Of a stretch of 64,000 nucleotides of DNA, positions 54,773-63,310 are shown one piece after another. This stretch comes from Halomarina oriensis. Lineage in GTDB: Archaea > Halobacteriota > Halobacteria > Halobacteriales > Haloarculaceae. The DNA lies in the NCBI RefSeq assembly GCF_009791395.1, contig NZ_WSZK01000026.1, positions 24,492-88,491 on the forward strand, read 5' to 3'. How positions within the stretch are numbered: position 1 is the first letter of the stretch; every line of letters begins with the position of its first letter. A program made the position numbers and the translations under genes. Below the pieces are notes generated by a model. That model was not told where the DNA came from. It did not search any database and saw only the letters and a program-made list of their open reading frames with translations.

Positions 54773-55104
54773 AGGCGCGTCTGGGTCGGTTTCGGCTAAA
54801 GGGTTTGTCAGTCTACCGTGGGTCGCAGTTCGATACGATAACGTGGACGATACGGTCGACACGGCCTCGAAAGCCCTCACCTGATTCGTCGCTGGAGATG
54901 GCGTCCCGAAAGCCCTCGGTGGGACGACTCGTGCGGCCCACTGCGCGCTTCGCTCGCTCCCGCTGGTCGTTCGCTGCAGTGCTTGTCGTGCCGTGCTTCG
55001 TCCTTCCACCTCGCCCTTTCAGTCCGCCGAGGACTGTCAGCACCGAACCTACCTGTCCCGTCGGCCGCCCACGAGCGCGCGGCCAGCCGTCAGCTCGGCC
55101 GAGG
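54773..55104. other. Intergenic region with low-complexity repeats
   Basis: A 332-nt gap upstream of mch and downstream of the 189-residue protein gene. It contains a direct repeat CGAAAGCCCTC (near 54868 and 54909) and a CGCTTCGCTCGCTCC-type tract common in haloarchaeal intergenic DNA. Near mch, CTAAAGGGTTTG (54797-54808) may hold its promoter on the minus strand. No RNA gene or coding frame seen. Confidence 0.35.
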
Positions 55105-55674
55105 TCAGAACTCCGTCACCTTCGACTGGATGCGCCCGTCGTCGATGCCCTGCCGGGCGGCGTCGGCGTCCTCGAAGTAGCGCGCGAGTTCCCGGAGGCT
55201 CACCTCCTCGCTCGACTGGAGGAAGGCGAGTTCGGTCAGCGACAGCGACTCCCCACGGTCGAGTTTCCGCCGGAGTTCGGGCACCGTCAACGAGTGGTAG
55301 GTCACGTCGAGGTCGACGCTCGCCGCGCGGTCCTCGCTCGCCTCGGCGACGTTGACGGCCTCACGAAGCACGTCCTCGAAGTCGAGGTCCGTGTCGCCGA
55401 CCGCTCGGTAGACGAACGCCAGCGCCGAGACCAGCGCGTCGTGGGCCGCCGTCCCCTCCATCGACCCGAAGCGCTTCTCGAAGACGAGCGTTCGGTCGCG
55501 TTCGGAGAGCCGTTCGACCAGCAGTTCGAAGTCCAACACTCCGTCGTACACCCGGTCACGGATGCGTGCACGGGCGTTGCGCTCGGACTGTACACTCGAC
55601 AGGTCCGCCTCGCCACGCAGGAACGCGCGGTCGGCCGAACTGAGGAGTCCACGGTCGCGGTCGTCGCCGTTCAT
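55105..55674 (-). CDS. Conserved haloarchaeal hypothetical protein
   Basis: A 189-residue, acidic, helical cytosolic protein. The start (LSSADRAFLRGEADLSSVQSERNARARIRDRVYD) is a pattern recurrent in haloarchaea, and the C-terminus has SLTELAFLQSSEEVSLRELARYFED. Function unknown. It is divergent from the PCNA gene, 118 nt apart. Confidence 0.75.
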   Translation of the reverse strand: MNGDDRDRGLLSSADRAFLRGEADLSSVQSERNARARIRDRVYDGVLDFELLVERLSERDRTLVFEKRFGSMEGTAAHDALVSALAFVYRAVGDTDLDFEDVLREAVNVAEASEDRAASVDLDVTYHSLTVPELRRKLDRGESLSLTELAFLQSSEEVSLRELARYFEDADAARQGIDDGRIQSKVTEF

Positions 55675-55792
55675 ACCCGAAATCAGAGTATAGTGTGCGT
55701 TTCAGGTAGGTAAACATACCGCATTTCGAGTTATCTATCGGGAAGCCGACGTAGCGTTTATCACTCACGTCGAGAACCGACGGGACGTACTC

Positions 55793-56578
55793 ATGACAGA
55801 CGCCACGCTCGCCGCCCCGCCCGAGGAGACGCCACTCCACGTCGTCGTCCCCGCATCGACCCTCCGGACCGTCGTCGACGTCCTCGGTGCGCTCGTCGAG
55901 GAGTGTCGCATGCGGTTCGACGCCGACGGCGTCCACGTCGCCGCGATGGACCCGGCGACCGTCGCTTCGGTGTCGCTCGACCTCTCTCCGGCGGCGTTCG
56001 AGTCCTACGACGTCGAGGAACGGACGCTCGGCGTCCCGCTCGAACGACTCGACGACGTGCTCTCGATGGCGAGCGGCGACGACCCCGTACAGTTGGCGCT
56101 CGACCCCGAAACTCGACGGCTGACCGTCGCCGTCGCCGGACTGGACTACACGATGGCGCTCGTGGACCCCGAGGCGATTCGCTCGCCGCCGGACCTGGCG
56201 GAGATGGAGTTCGAGTACACCGCGGCGGTGACGCTCGAGTCGACGGCGCTCTCGCGGTCGGTCCGGGCCGCCGACATGGTGTCGAGCCACGCCACCGTCG
56301 GGGTGGACGCAGACGACGAGGCGTTCGTCGTCAGCGCGAGCGGCGACACCGACGACGTGCGACACCGACTCGCGGGCGACGACCTGCTCGATATCGACGC
56401 GGGCGAGGCCGAGTCGCTGTTCTCGGTGGACTACCTGACCGCGCTGGAACGACCGATTCCGAGCGGGAGCGAGGTGACGCTGGAACTGGGAATGGAGATA
56501 CCGATGGCGCTGTCGTTCGAGATCGCGGCGGGGGCGGGGCAGGTGGAGTACGCGCTGTCGCCGCGTATCGCTCGGTGA
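55793..56578 (+). CDS. pcn: DNA polymerase sliding clamp (PCNA)
   Basis: A 261-residue clamp. PCNA features: ASTLRTVVDVLGALVEECRMRF, VHVAAMDPATVASVSLDL, FESYDVEE, LDYTMALVDPEAIR, LSRSVRAADMVSSHATVGVD, GDTDDVRHRL, SLFSVDYL and ending LSPRIAR. Clamps act as processivity rings for DNA polymerase. The sequence is less like textbook haloarchaeal PCNA than expected: N-terminal extension, altered IDCL and centre. It may be a paralogue. A HFX_2341-like regulator follows. Confidence 0.88.
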   Translation: MTDATLAAPPEETPLHVVVPASTLRTVVDVLGALVEECRMRFDADGVHVAAMDPATVASVSLDLSPAAFESYDVEERTLGVPLERLDDVLSMASGDDPVQLALDPETRRLTVAVAGLDYTMALVDPEAIRSPPDLAEMEFEYTAAVTLESTALSRSVRAADMVSSHATVGVDADDEAFVVSASGDTDDVRHRLAGDDLLDIDAGEAESLFSVDYLTALERPIPSGSEVTLELGMEIPMALSFEIAAGAGQVEYALSPRIAR

Positions 56579-56620
56579 GACCCCCGTTCTGTCGGGGCCA
56601 TCCCGACGACGACTGCGGGA

Positions 56621-56628
56621 TTTTATAC
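56621..56628 (+). promoter_or_regulatory. TATA box for the HFX_2341-type regulator
   Basis: TTTTATAC is centred about 27 nt before the ATG at 56651, giving the regulator its own leaderless promoter. Confidence 0.6.
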
Positions 56629-56650
56629 GCCGCCTCACGCCATAGGGCGT

Positions 56651-57568
56651 ATGCAGACGCACATCGTCCCGGTCGGGTTCGACTACGACCGGCTCATCGC
56701 TCCGCTCGTCAGAGATCAACTCGACGTGGACCGCGTCATCCTGCTGGAGGGCGCGGTGGGGAGCGAGGCCAACGTCGAGTACTCCCGGAACCTCGCCACC
56801 AAACTGGAGAAGGACTTCTCGAACCTCCTCGGTGCGCAGACCGAGCGGTTCGTCATCGAGGACGTCTACGACTACGACACGGCCTTCGAGCAGGCGTACG
56901 ACCTCATCAACGCGGAGTTAGACCGCGAGTCGCGCGAGGACGGCGAGGTGTGGGTCAACGTCTCCTCGATGCCCCGCACCGTCTCGTTCGCGTTCGCCAC
57001 CGCCGCCCACTCCATCATGGTCGAGCGACAGGGCGACCGTGAGCGCATCCGCACGTACTACACGGTGCCCGAGAAGTACCTGGAGACGGAACTCGCCGAG
57101 GAGTTGCGGCTGGGTCTGGACCTGCTCACCGACGTCCGGGACTCCTCGGTCGAGGAAGAACGCATCAGCGAGTGGCTCGGGGACGCCCGCGAACTGCTCG
57201 CGGAGTTCGACGAGCGCGGGACGACCATCGGCGCGAAGGAGGTCGAAGGGAGCCACGTCGTCGAACTGCCCGTCGCCTCGTTCTCGAACGTCAAGCCGTT
57301 CGAGGAGCTCATCATGTTCACGCTCGGCGAACACGGCGAGTTCGCCTCCGTCTCCGAACTCGCGCAGACGCTCGCCCGCGACCTGGGCGAGGAGTACACC
57401 GACTCCTTCCGGTCGAAGGTCATCTACAACGTCGACCGCCTCGGACCGGGCGGGAAGGGCTACATCGAACAGGAAGAACAGGGCAAATCCTACCGGACAC
57501 GACTCTCGCGTATCGGAGAGCTGTGGGTCCGCTCACACGCCGACGGCGACCCCGACGCGCTGGTCTAA
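56651..57568 (+). CDS. HFX_2341/DUF6293 family transcriptional regulator, CARF-like
   Basis: A 305-residue regulator. The N-terminal half (THIVPVGFDYDRLIAPLV, VNVSSMPRTVSFAF) has the Rossmann-like character of CARF domains; the C-terminal part (FEELIMFTLGEHGEFASVSELAQTLARD) is a winged HTH. CARF domains sense cyclic oligonucleotides or nucleotides in CRISPR systems, but no CRISPR or cas gene is present here. The ligand is unknown. The family name is from memory. Confidence 0.82.
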   Translation: MQTHIVPVGFDYDRLIAPLVRDQLDVDRVILLEGAVGSEANVEYSRNLATKLEKDFSNLLGAQTERFVIEDVYDYDTAFEQAYDLINAELDRESREDGEVWVNVSSMPRTVSFAFATAAHSIMVERQGDRERIRTYYTVPEKYLETELAEELRLGLDLLTDVRDSSVEEERISEWLGDARELLAEFDERGTTIGAKEVEGSHVVELPVASFSNVKPFEELIMFTLGEHGEFASVSELAQTLARDLGEEYTDSFRSKVIYNVDRLGPGGKGYIEQEEQGKSYRTRLSRIGELWVRSHADGDPDALV

Positions 57569-57577
57569 GCGGGAGCG

Positions 57578-58756
57578 CTACTCGTGCTCACCGAGCGCGT
57601 ACAGTAGCCCGTCACGAGTCCCGACGAACACCCGCCCGTCGCTCGGAACGGGCGAGGACGCGACGGGCGCGTCGACCTGCACACGCCACTGTGCAGGTCC
57701 GTCGCGCCAGTGCAGCGACAGTCGTCCGTCGAAGTCGACGGCGTAGATGCCGTCGTCACCGACCGACGGCGAACACCGGTAGGGGCCGTCGCCGGCGGCC
57801 CACAGTCGCTCGCCCGTCGCGGCGTCGAGTGCGACCAATCCCGACGATTCGGCGCTCGTGGGGACGTACAGCCGCTCCTGTGCGAGCGCTGGCGACGCGG
57901 AGACGCGGGTCTCGCCGTCCGGTGTGAACGTCCAGACGGCGTCACCCGTGGCTGTGTCGAACGCACGGAGCGACCCGTCCCGTGGGACGTAGACGAGACC
58001 CTCCCCGAGCACGACCGGTACGTCCGGCCCTCCCTCACCGAGTCGTCGGGACCAGAGTTCACTGCCGTCCCTCGCGTCGAGTGCGAGGAGCGCGGTGGCG
58101 CTATCCCGGCCGTCCGTCGCCACGTAGACCGCCTCGCCGTCGGTCGCGGGTGCGCCCTCTACGGATCCGGTCGTCGTCCACCGAATCTCGCCCGTCGCCG
58201 TCTCCAGCGCGACCACATCCGTCGCGAGCGTCCCCGAATCGGCGACTCCGCCGAGCAGAACCACCTCGTCGTGGAGCGTGAGCGACGTGTCGGCGTCGAT
58301 CGTCGTCTCCCACCGCCGGAAGTCGAATCGACGACCGAGCGCCGACCGGCCGCCGTCGCGGGCGACCGCCCGAATCGGGTCCCCGGGAACGAGCAGGTCG
58401 CCCGCGACGGCAGGCGTGTGCCGGGTGTAGGAGTCCCCTGCCCGCCAGTCGACGTCGCCGGAAGCCGAATCGAGTGCGGCGACCCCGTCGTCGACGGTGT
58501 AGACGGCGTCGGTGACCACGGGTTCGAGCATGTCGTACCACGGGCCGCCGAGGTGGACCCACTCGACGTCGGGGTCGTCGACCGGACCGGTCGCGTCGAG
58601 GTTCGCACCGGTGTTGGCGGCGTCGGCGCGGAACTGCGGCCAGTCCTCGCTGGTGTCGCGGCCGGCCGAACCGTCGGCCAGCGTGCCGGCACAGCCGGCG
58701 AGCGCCGTCGCGCCACCGAGCGTCATCACGGCGAGTACGTCACGTCTAGAGGGCAT
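57578..58756 (-). CDS. PQQ-type beta-propeller lipoprotein
   Basis: A 392-residue exported protein. Twin-Arg signal (MPSRRDVL) and lipobox ALAGC indicate Tat export and lipidation. About seven repeats of the WD-like PQQ-binding motif are visible (for example ALDARDGSELWSRRL, AFDTATGDAVWTF, ALDAATGERLWAAG). Such eight-bladed propellers are scaffolds or bind ligands; no PQQ-dehydrogenase active site was seen. Confidence 0.9.
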   Translation of the reverse strand: MPSRRDVLAVMTLGGATALAGCAGTLADGSAGRDTSEDWPQFRADAANTGANLDATGPVDDPDVEWVHLGGPWYDMLEPVVTDAVYTVDDGVAALDSASGDVDWRAGDSYTRHTPAVAGDLLVPGDPIRAVARDGGRSALGRRFDFRRWETTIDADTSLTLHDEVVLLGGVADSGTLATDVVALETATGEIRWTTTGSVEGAPATDGEAVYVATDGRDSATALLALDARDGSELWSRRLGEGGPDVPVVLGEGLVYVPRDGSLRAFDTATGDAVWTFTPDGETRVSASPALAQERLYVPTSAESSGLVALDAATGERLWAAGDGPYRCSPSVGDDGIYAVDFDGRLSLHWRDGPAQWRVQVDAPVASSPVPSDGRVFVGTRDGLLYALGEHE

Positions 58757-58814
58757 CTGCCCGACAGTTCGTGTCCGTCGACAAGTACGTTGTGACCGTG
58801 GTCGGGCGGCCGAG

Positions 58815-59567
58815 TCAGTGCGTACGCTGCCGGGATTCGAGTTTCTTCACCCGCGTCGCTAGCGCGACGAACAGGGGGATGACGGTCAACACGACCGCCC
58901 CCGCCGCCGCTATCTGGAGGTTCGTCACGGAGCCGTCGAGGAACCACGGCTCGTAGCGGAAGACGGGGATGGTCGTGTGCGTGAGGACGCCCGTCGGGTT
59001 GTAGAAGTAATCCAGTGTGAGGTCGACGGTGTACCAGAGCGTCGCGGCCGCCACCGCCTTCACCGGGAAGTCGGCGATACGGTGGAGGACGAACGCCTGG
59101 ACGACCATCGCACAGTGACTCCAGAACAGGAAGTTGTACATCGGCCACCAGACGTCCCACGCCGGGAAGAACGCGAGCAGGACGTAGGGGGTCCACGCGC
59201 CGAGTTTGATACAGCCAAAGAGCGCGAACGCGTTGGCGTACTCGTTCGTTCGGCCGAGCGCCCACAGGCCGAGTGCGAGCGCGATGAACAGCGTCCCCAT
59301 CGGCGAGTCGGGGACGAACGGCCACATCACGACGGGCGTGGCGGCGAACTGCTGGCTGTAGTAGTAGAAGCCGAACGCCGTCCCCGCGAGGTTGATGACG
59401 ACGACCAGCCAGACGAGTCGGTAGCCGATATCCTCGAGGAGTTCCGGGAGCGGCGCGAGGTAGCGCGGAAGGTCGTCGCGCGGCGGGAGCGACCCGTCGC
59501 GGACGAACGCGAGGAACTGCCGGTAGGCACGCGTGAGACGGGTCCCCAGCGCGTCGGCGAAGGACAT
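58815..59567 (-). CDS. DUF1405 family membrane protein
   Basis: A 250-residue integral membrane protein of the DUF1405 family, with six hydrophobic helices and the conserved segments FGFYYYSQQF, PDSPMGTLFIALALG, FCIKLGAW-like GCIKLGAW and WTHDLTLDYFYN-like VDLTLDYFYNP. Function unknown. It is divergent from pdxS. Confidence 0.88.
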   Translation of the reverse strand: MSFADALGTRLTRAYRQFLAFVRDGSLPPRDDLPRYLAPLPELLEDIGYRLVWLVVVINLAGTAFGFYYYSQQFAATPVVMWPFVPDSPMGTLFIALALGLWALGRTNEYANAFALFGCIKLGAWTPYVLLAFFPAWDVWWPMYNFLFWSHCAMVVQAFVLHRIADFPVKAVAAATLWYTVDLTLDYFYNPTGVLTHTTIPVFRYEPWFLDGSVTNLQIAAAGAVVLTVIPLFVALATRVKKLESRQRTH

Positions 59568-59672
59568 AGACGTGGGTCGGAGGCGGCGAGCAAAACAGTG
59601 CTGGTCCCGTCCCTTTCGGGCGTTCCGGGCCGGAAGGACACGGGTTAAGTGCGTCCCGTTCCGAGGATTCGT

Positions 59673-60581
59673 ATGAGCGAGGCGACCGACATCGAGGACC
59701 TGAAGCGAGGCACCGACCTCGTCAAGCGCGGCTTCGCGAAGATGCAGAAAGGCGGCGTCATCATGGACGTGGTGACCCGAGAGCAGGCCCGCATCGCCGA
59801 GGACTGCGGTGCGGTCGCCGTCATGAGCCTCGAAGCGGTGCCCGCCGACATCCGCAAGCGCGGCGGCGTCGCCCGGATGGCCGACCCGGCACTGCTCGAG
59901 AACATCATCGACGAGGTCTCCATCCCCGTGATGGGCAAGGCCCGCATCGGTCACTCCGTCGAGGCCCAGATTCTCGAAGCGACGGGCGCGGACATGGTCG
60001 ACGAGAGCGAGGTGCTCACGACGGCCGACGAGCGCTACCACATCGACAAGCGCGACTTCACCGCCCCGTTCGTCTGTGGTGCCCGGAACCTCGGTGAGGC
60101 GCTCCGGCGCATCGACGAGGGTGCGGCGATGATTCGCACGAAGGGCGAGGCCGGCACGGGCGACGTCAACCAGGCCGTCACCCACCAGCGCAACATCCAG
60201 CGTGCCATTCGACAGCTCTCGGGGATGGCCTACGAGGAGCGCGACGAGTGGGCACGGAAGAACGAGGCCCCGCGTGACCTCGTCCACGAGACCGCAGAGC
60301 GTGGTCGGCTCCCGGTCGTCAACTTCGCGGCCGGTGGCATCGCCACCCCCGCGGACGCGGCACTGATGATGCAACTCGGCTGTGACGGCATCTTCGTCGG
60401 GTCGGGCATCTTCGGCGCGGAGGACCCCGAGGCAATGGGCACCGCCGTCGTCGAGGCGGTCAACAACTACGACGACCCGGAGCGACTGAAGGACATCGCG
60501 AAGGGCATCGGCAAGGGCATGAAAGGGCAGGCCAACGAGACGATGCCCGAAGAGGAGAAACTGCAGGGCCGCGGCGTCTGA
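59673..60581 (+). CDS. pdxS: Pyridoxal 5'-phosphate synthase subunit PdxS
   Basis: A 302-residue PdxS that, with the glutaminase PdxT, makes PLP from ribose 5-phosphate, glyceraldehyde 3-phosphate and ammonia. Motifs: [27 protein letters not shown]-type [36 protein letters not shown] and [18 protein letters not shown]. Catalytic Lys residues are in MGKAR and RTKGE. PLP made here is also the cofactor of GcvP. pdxT is not in the window. ATG at 59673. Confidence 0.97.
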   Translation: MSEATDIEDLKRGTDLVKRGFAKMQKGGVIMDVVTREQARIAEDCGAVAVMSLEAVPADIRKRGGVARMADPALLENIIDEVSIPVMGKARIGHSVEAQILEATGADMVDESEVLTTADERYHIDKRDFTAPFVCGARNLGEALRRIDEGAAMIRTKGEAGTGDVNQAVTHQRNIQRAIRQLSGMAYEERDEWARKNEAPRDLVHETAERGRLPVVNFAAGGIATPADAALMMQLGCDGIFVGSGIFGAEDPEAMGTAVVEAVNNYDDPERLKDIAKGIGKGMKGQANETMPEEEKLQGRGV

Positions 60582-60767
60582 ACCGGTCGCCCCCGACGAC
60601 CCCGAACGGTCCGAACCGCCTCGGCCGAACCACCCTCTGTCTCTCGCGTGGCAGGCGTCAGTCTCGGCTGCCCACGCTCCAGACGACGAGTCCGACGACG
60701 ACAGTGAGGAGCAGAGAACGAGGACGAAGAGAGCGAGGAAGACGGTCGAACGGCGCGTCGGGTCGCG

Positions 60768-61937
60768 TCAGTCCGTGGATTCGGCTTCCGCTTCCTCCCG
60801 GTCGTCGCCGTCGTCGTTGCGTGCTTCGATCATCTCGTCGAGCGGGTTGTCGTCGATGTCGATGGGGAGGTTGACGCGGCCGCGGCGGCGGGAGGACTCC
60901 CACGACGCGTAGACCAGTTCGGTGCCGGCGAGCGCGTTGCGCCCCGAGATTTCCGGCTCACGCTCCTCGTCGAGCGCGGTCACCACCTCTTCGATGGCAC
61001 GCTCGTAGAACGTCGTCTTGTCGAACGTGCGGTCGGAGAGGACCGGAAGCTTCTGGACGACCTTCCGCGCACCGGCGCGAGGGAGGCTGTAGGCCGGGCC
61101 GTGGATGGAGTCGTCCGTCTTGACGGTCTTCCACTTCCCGCCGTCTCTGCGGTAGCGGAGCGCGGGACCGTCGTCGACGCCGATCTCGATGACGCCGGAC
61201 TCGCCGACGAGGCGGAAGTACGCACCGACCATGTCCATGCCGTCGCCGGTGGCGGCGAGGCCGTAGACGCCGTTCTCGTACCTCCACTGTGAGAAGCCGT
61301 GGTTCTCGTTGTGCGTGCCGAACCAGACGTTCTCCTCACTGAAATCGATGCCCGCGAGCACCCAGTCGACGTCGGCGTCGTCGGTGTAGTACCGACAGAG
61401 GTCGAAGGTGTGGACGCCGGCGTCGAAGAGGTTGTCCTCGGACCACTCGACGCGGACGAGGTCACCGACGGTGCCGTCGTCGAGCAGTTCCTTCGCTTTG
61501 CGGAACGGACTCCCGAAGCGACGCTGGTTGTCGATGGTCAACTGGACGTTGTGGCGCTCGCAGGTCTCGACCATCCGTTTGCAGTCGGCCCACGTCGTCG
61601 CCATGGGCTTCTCGCAGTGGATGGCCTGTAACTCGCCGCTCTCGGCCGCGCCGACGACGATGTCGGCGTGGTAGGCGGCGGGCACACAGACGGAGACGAC
61701 GTCGAGGTCCTCCTCTTCGAGCATCTCCTGGTAGTCCTCGTAGACGCTCGTCTGTGCGATGTCGTGGTGGTCGGCGAACGCCCGAGCGTTCTCGGGCACG
61801 ATGTCGGCACAGGCCACGAGGTCACAGTCGTCGAGTCGGAGGTAGCCCGGCGCGTGGCGATAGGCCATGGCGTAGCCGGTCCGATCCTTCTTGTTCGGGT
61901 CGGCACCGGTGCCGATGATAGCGACGCGGTATCCCAT
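60768..61937 (-). CDS. Gfo/Idh/MocA family oxidoreductase
   Basis: A 389-residue NAD(P)-dependent dehydrogenase of the glucose-fructose oxidoreductase/inositol dehydrogenase family. Rossmann motif RVAIIGTGADP, the CEKPMATTWADCKRM motif with the catalytic Lys and EWSEDNLFDAGVHTFDL (with the conserved D-x3-H). Substrate likely a sugar or cyclitol. The ATG at 61937 fits a TATA-like GAATACTC about 30 nt upstream; an in-frame ATG at 61964 is the alternative. Next to a glycosyltransferase, so a sugar-nucleotide role is possible. Confidence 0.9.
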   Translation of the reverse strand: MGYRVAIIGTGADPNKKDRTGYAMAYRHAPGYLRLDDCDLVACADIVPENARAFADHHDIAQTSVYEDYQEMLEEEDLDVVSVCVPAAYHADIVVGAAESGELQAIHCEKPMATTWADCKRMVETCERHNVQLTIDNQRRFGSPFRKAKELLDDGTVGDLVRVEWSEDNLFDAGVHTFDLCRYYTDDADVDWVLAGIDFSEENVWFGTHNENHGFSQWRYENGVYGLAATGDGMDMVGAYFRLVGESGVIEIGVDDGPALRYRRDGGKWKTVKTDDSIHGPAYSLPRAGARKVVQKLPVLSDRTFDKTTFYERAIEEVVTALDEEREPEISGRNALAGTELVYASWESSRRRGRVNLPIDIDDNPLDEMIEARNDDGDDREEAEAESTD

Positions 61938-62018
61938 ACCCGAGGTGGGGCGTGGAGTGGCCATGAGTATTCGGCGGCTACCCCTACCGCCGGGAGAGTT
62001 AGCAGGTCGTTTCGCCGG

Positions 62019-63119
62019 TCATCGGGCCCCCCGAGCGTACGCTCGGACGGTCCGGTCCGCGATGCCGTTCCAGTCGAGCGTGGTCACCAGTTCGCGGTTC
62101 GCGCGGCCGACGGCGTCGACGTCGGCGTCCTCGTCGAGGGCGGTACACAGCGACTGTCGAAGCCCGCCGGGGTTCGAGGGCTGGTAGCCGAGCGGGTCGT
62201 CAGCGTCGATGAGTTCGGCGACACAGCCCGCACGGGGAGCGACGAGCGCGCGCCCGAACGACATGGCGAGGATGGCCGTCCCCGACGTGAGCACCTCCTC
62301 GAACGGGAGGACGACGGCGTCCGCGGCGTTCATGTACTGCTGTATCTCCCCGTCGGGGACGAACTGCAGGACGCAGGCGACCCGGTCGTCCCGTTCACAG
62401 AGCGTTCGGACCTCGGTCGCCAGCTCCTCGCTCATCGGGTTTCCGACGACGAGCAGCCGTGCGTCGGGGTCGTCGATGGACGAGAACGTACGGACGAGGT
62501 TCGGGACGTTCTTGTACGACCGGATGAGCCCGAAGTAGAGGAACACGGTCTGGTCGTCGTCGTATCCGAGCGACTCACGGGCAGTCTCACGGCTCACCTC
62601 GTTGGGGTAGCTGTCGATGTAGTGGCCGTGCGGGACGACTTCGATTCGCTCGGCCGTCGCCGCGGGGAGTCGGTAGGTATCGACGACGAGGTCACGGGCG
62701 CTCTCACAGTGGACGATGATGCGGTCACAGAGCTGTGCGGCGAGTCGCCGGACCGCCAGTTCGAGGCGGGGCGTCCGACGACTGTGCTCGACGAGGTTGT
62801 GGACCGTCCAGACCAGTTCGACACCGAGGGCTCGGAGGACGAGAAGCTCGAACAGCAGCCGAAACGCGAGAACGGCGGTCAGCAGCGACGACCCGGTGAC
62901 GAAGTGACGATGCAGCCAGTTGACGTGGAAGATGTCGGGGCGACCGTGTGTACGGACCGCGCCGAGCAGTGGGAGGACTCGGTCCGCACCGACCATCCGA
63001 ACGTCGTAACCGCGCTCCGTGACGGCGTCACGAAGGTGTCGCTGGTAAGCGTTGCTCTCCGAGTAGTCCGGATACATGAAGACGGTCGGTCGGTCGGACG
63101 ATGGAGATGGCGGAGACAC
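62019..63119 (-). CDS. Glycosyltransferase, GT4-like
   Basis: A 366-residue GT-B glycosyltransferase. N-terminal acceptor side: PDIFHVNWLHRHFV and VELVWTVHNLVEHSRR. C-terminal donor side: FLYFGLIRSYKNVPNLV and DAVVLPFEEVLTSGTAILAMSFGRALVAP, the E-x7-E-like motif of GT4. GTG start at 63119 fits the TATA on the minus strand about 27 nt upstream. It probably makes a cell-surface glycan; acceptor unknown. Confidence 0.88.
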   Translation of the reverse strand: MSPPSPSSDRPTVFMYPDYSESNAYQRHLRDAVTERGYDVRMVGADRVLPLLGAVRTHGRPDIFHVNWLHRHFVTGSSLLTAVLAFRLLFELLVLRALGVELVWTVHNLVEHSRRTPRLELAVRRLAAQLCDRIIVHCESARDLVVDTYRLPAATAERIEVVPHGHYIDSYPNEVSRETARESLGYDDDQTVFLYFGLIRSYKNVPNLVRTFSSIDDPDARLLVVGNPMSEELATEVRTLCERDDRVACVLQFVPDGEIQQYMNAADAVVLPFEEVLTSGTAILAMSFGRALVAPRAGCVAELIDADDPLGYQPSNPGGLRQSLCTALDEDADVDAVGRANRELVTTLDWNGIADRTVRAYARGAR

Positions 63120-63141
63120 TCGTCTGTGTGTCGGATAGCGA

Positions 63142-63150
63142 GAGTATTAA
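63142..63150 (-). promoter_or_regulatory. TATA box for the glycosyltransferase gene
   Basis: TTAATACTC on the minus strand is centred about 27 nt before the GTG at 63119 and supports that start. Confidence 0.5.
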
Positions 63151-63310
63151 TGTTTAACCACATCGCAATCTGTGGAACCACCGGACGGGAGTCTTACCGT
63201 GCCGCCCTCCCCGAATACCTTCTCCAACAGAACACTGTCACGGGGGGCTAGTTAAGGGCCGCTAAGTTAAGCCCGCCCGCGGTGTTTTGGGGACATACAC
63301 GCCCTCGATT

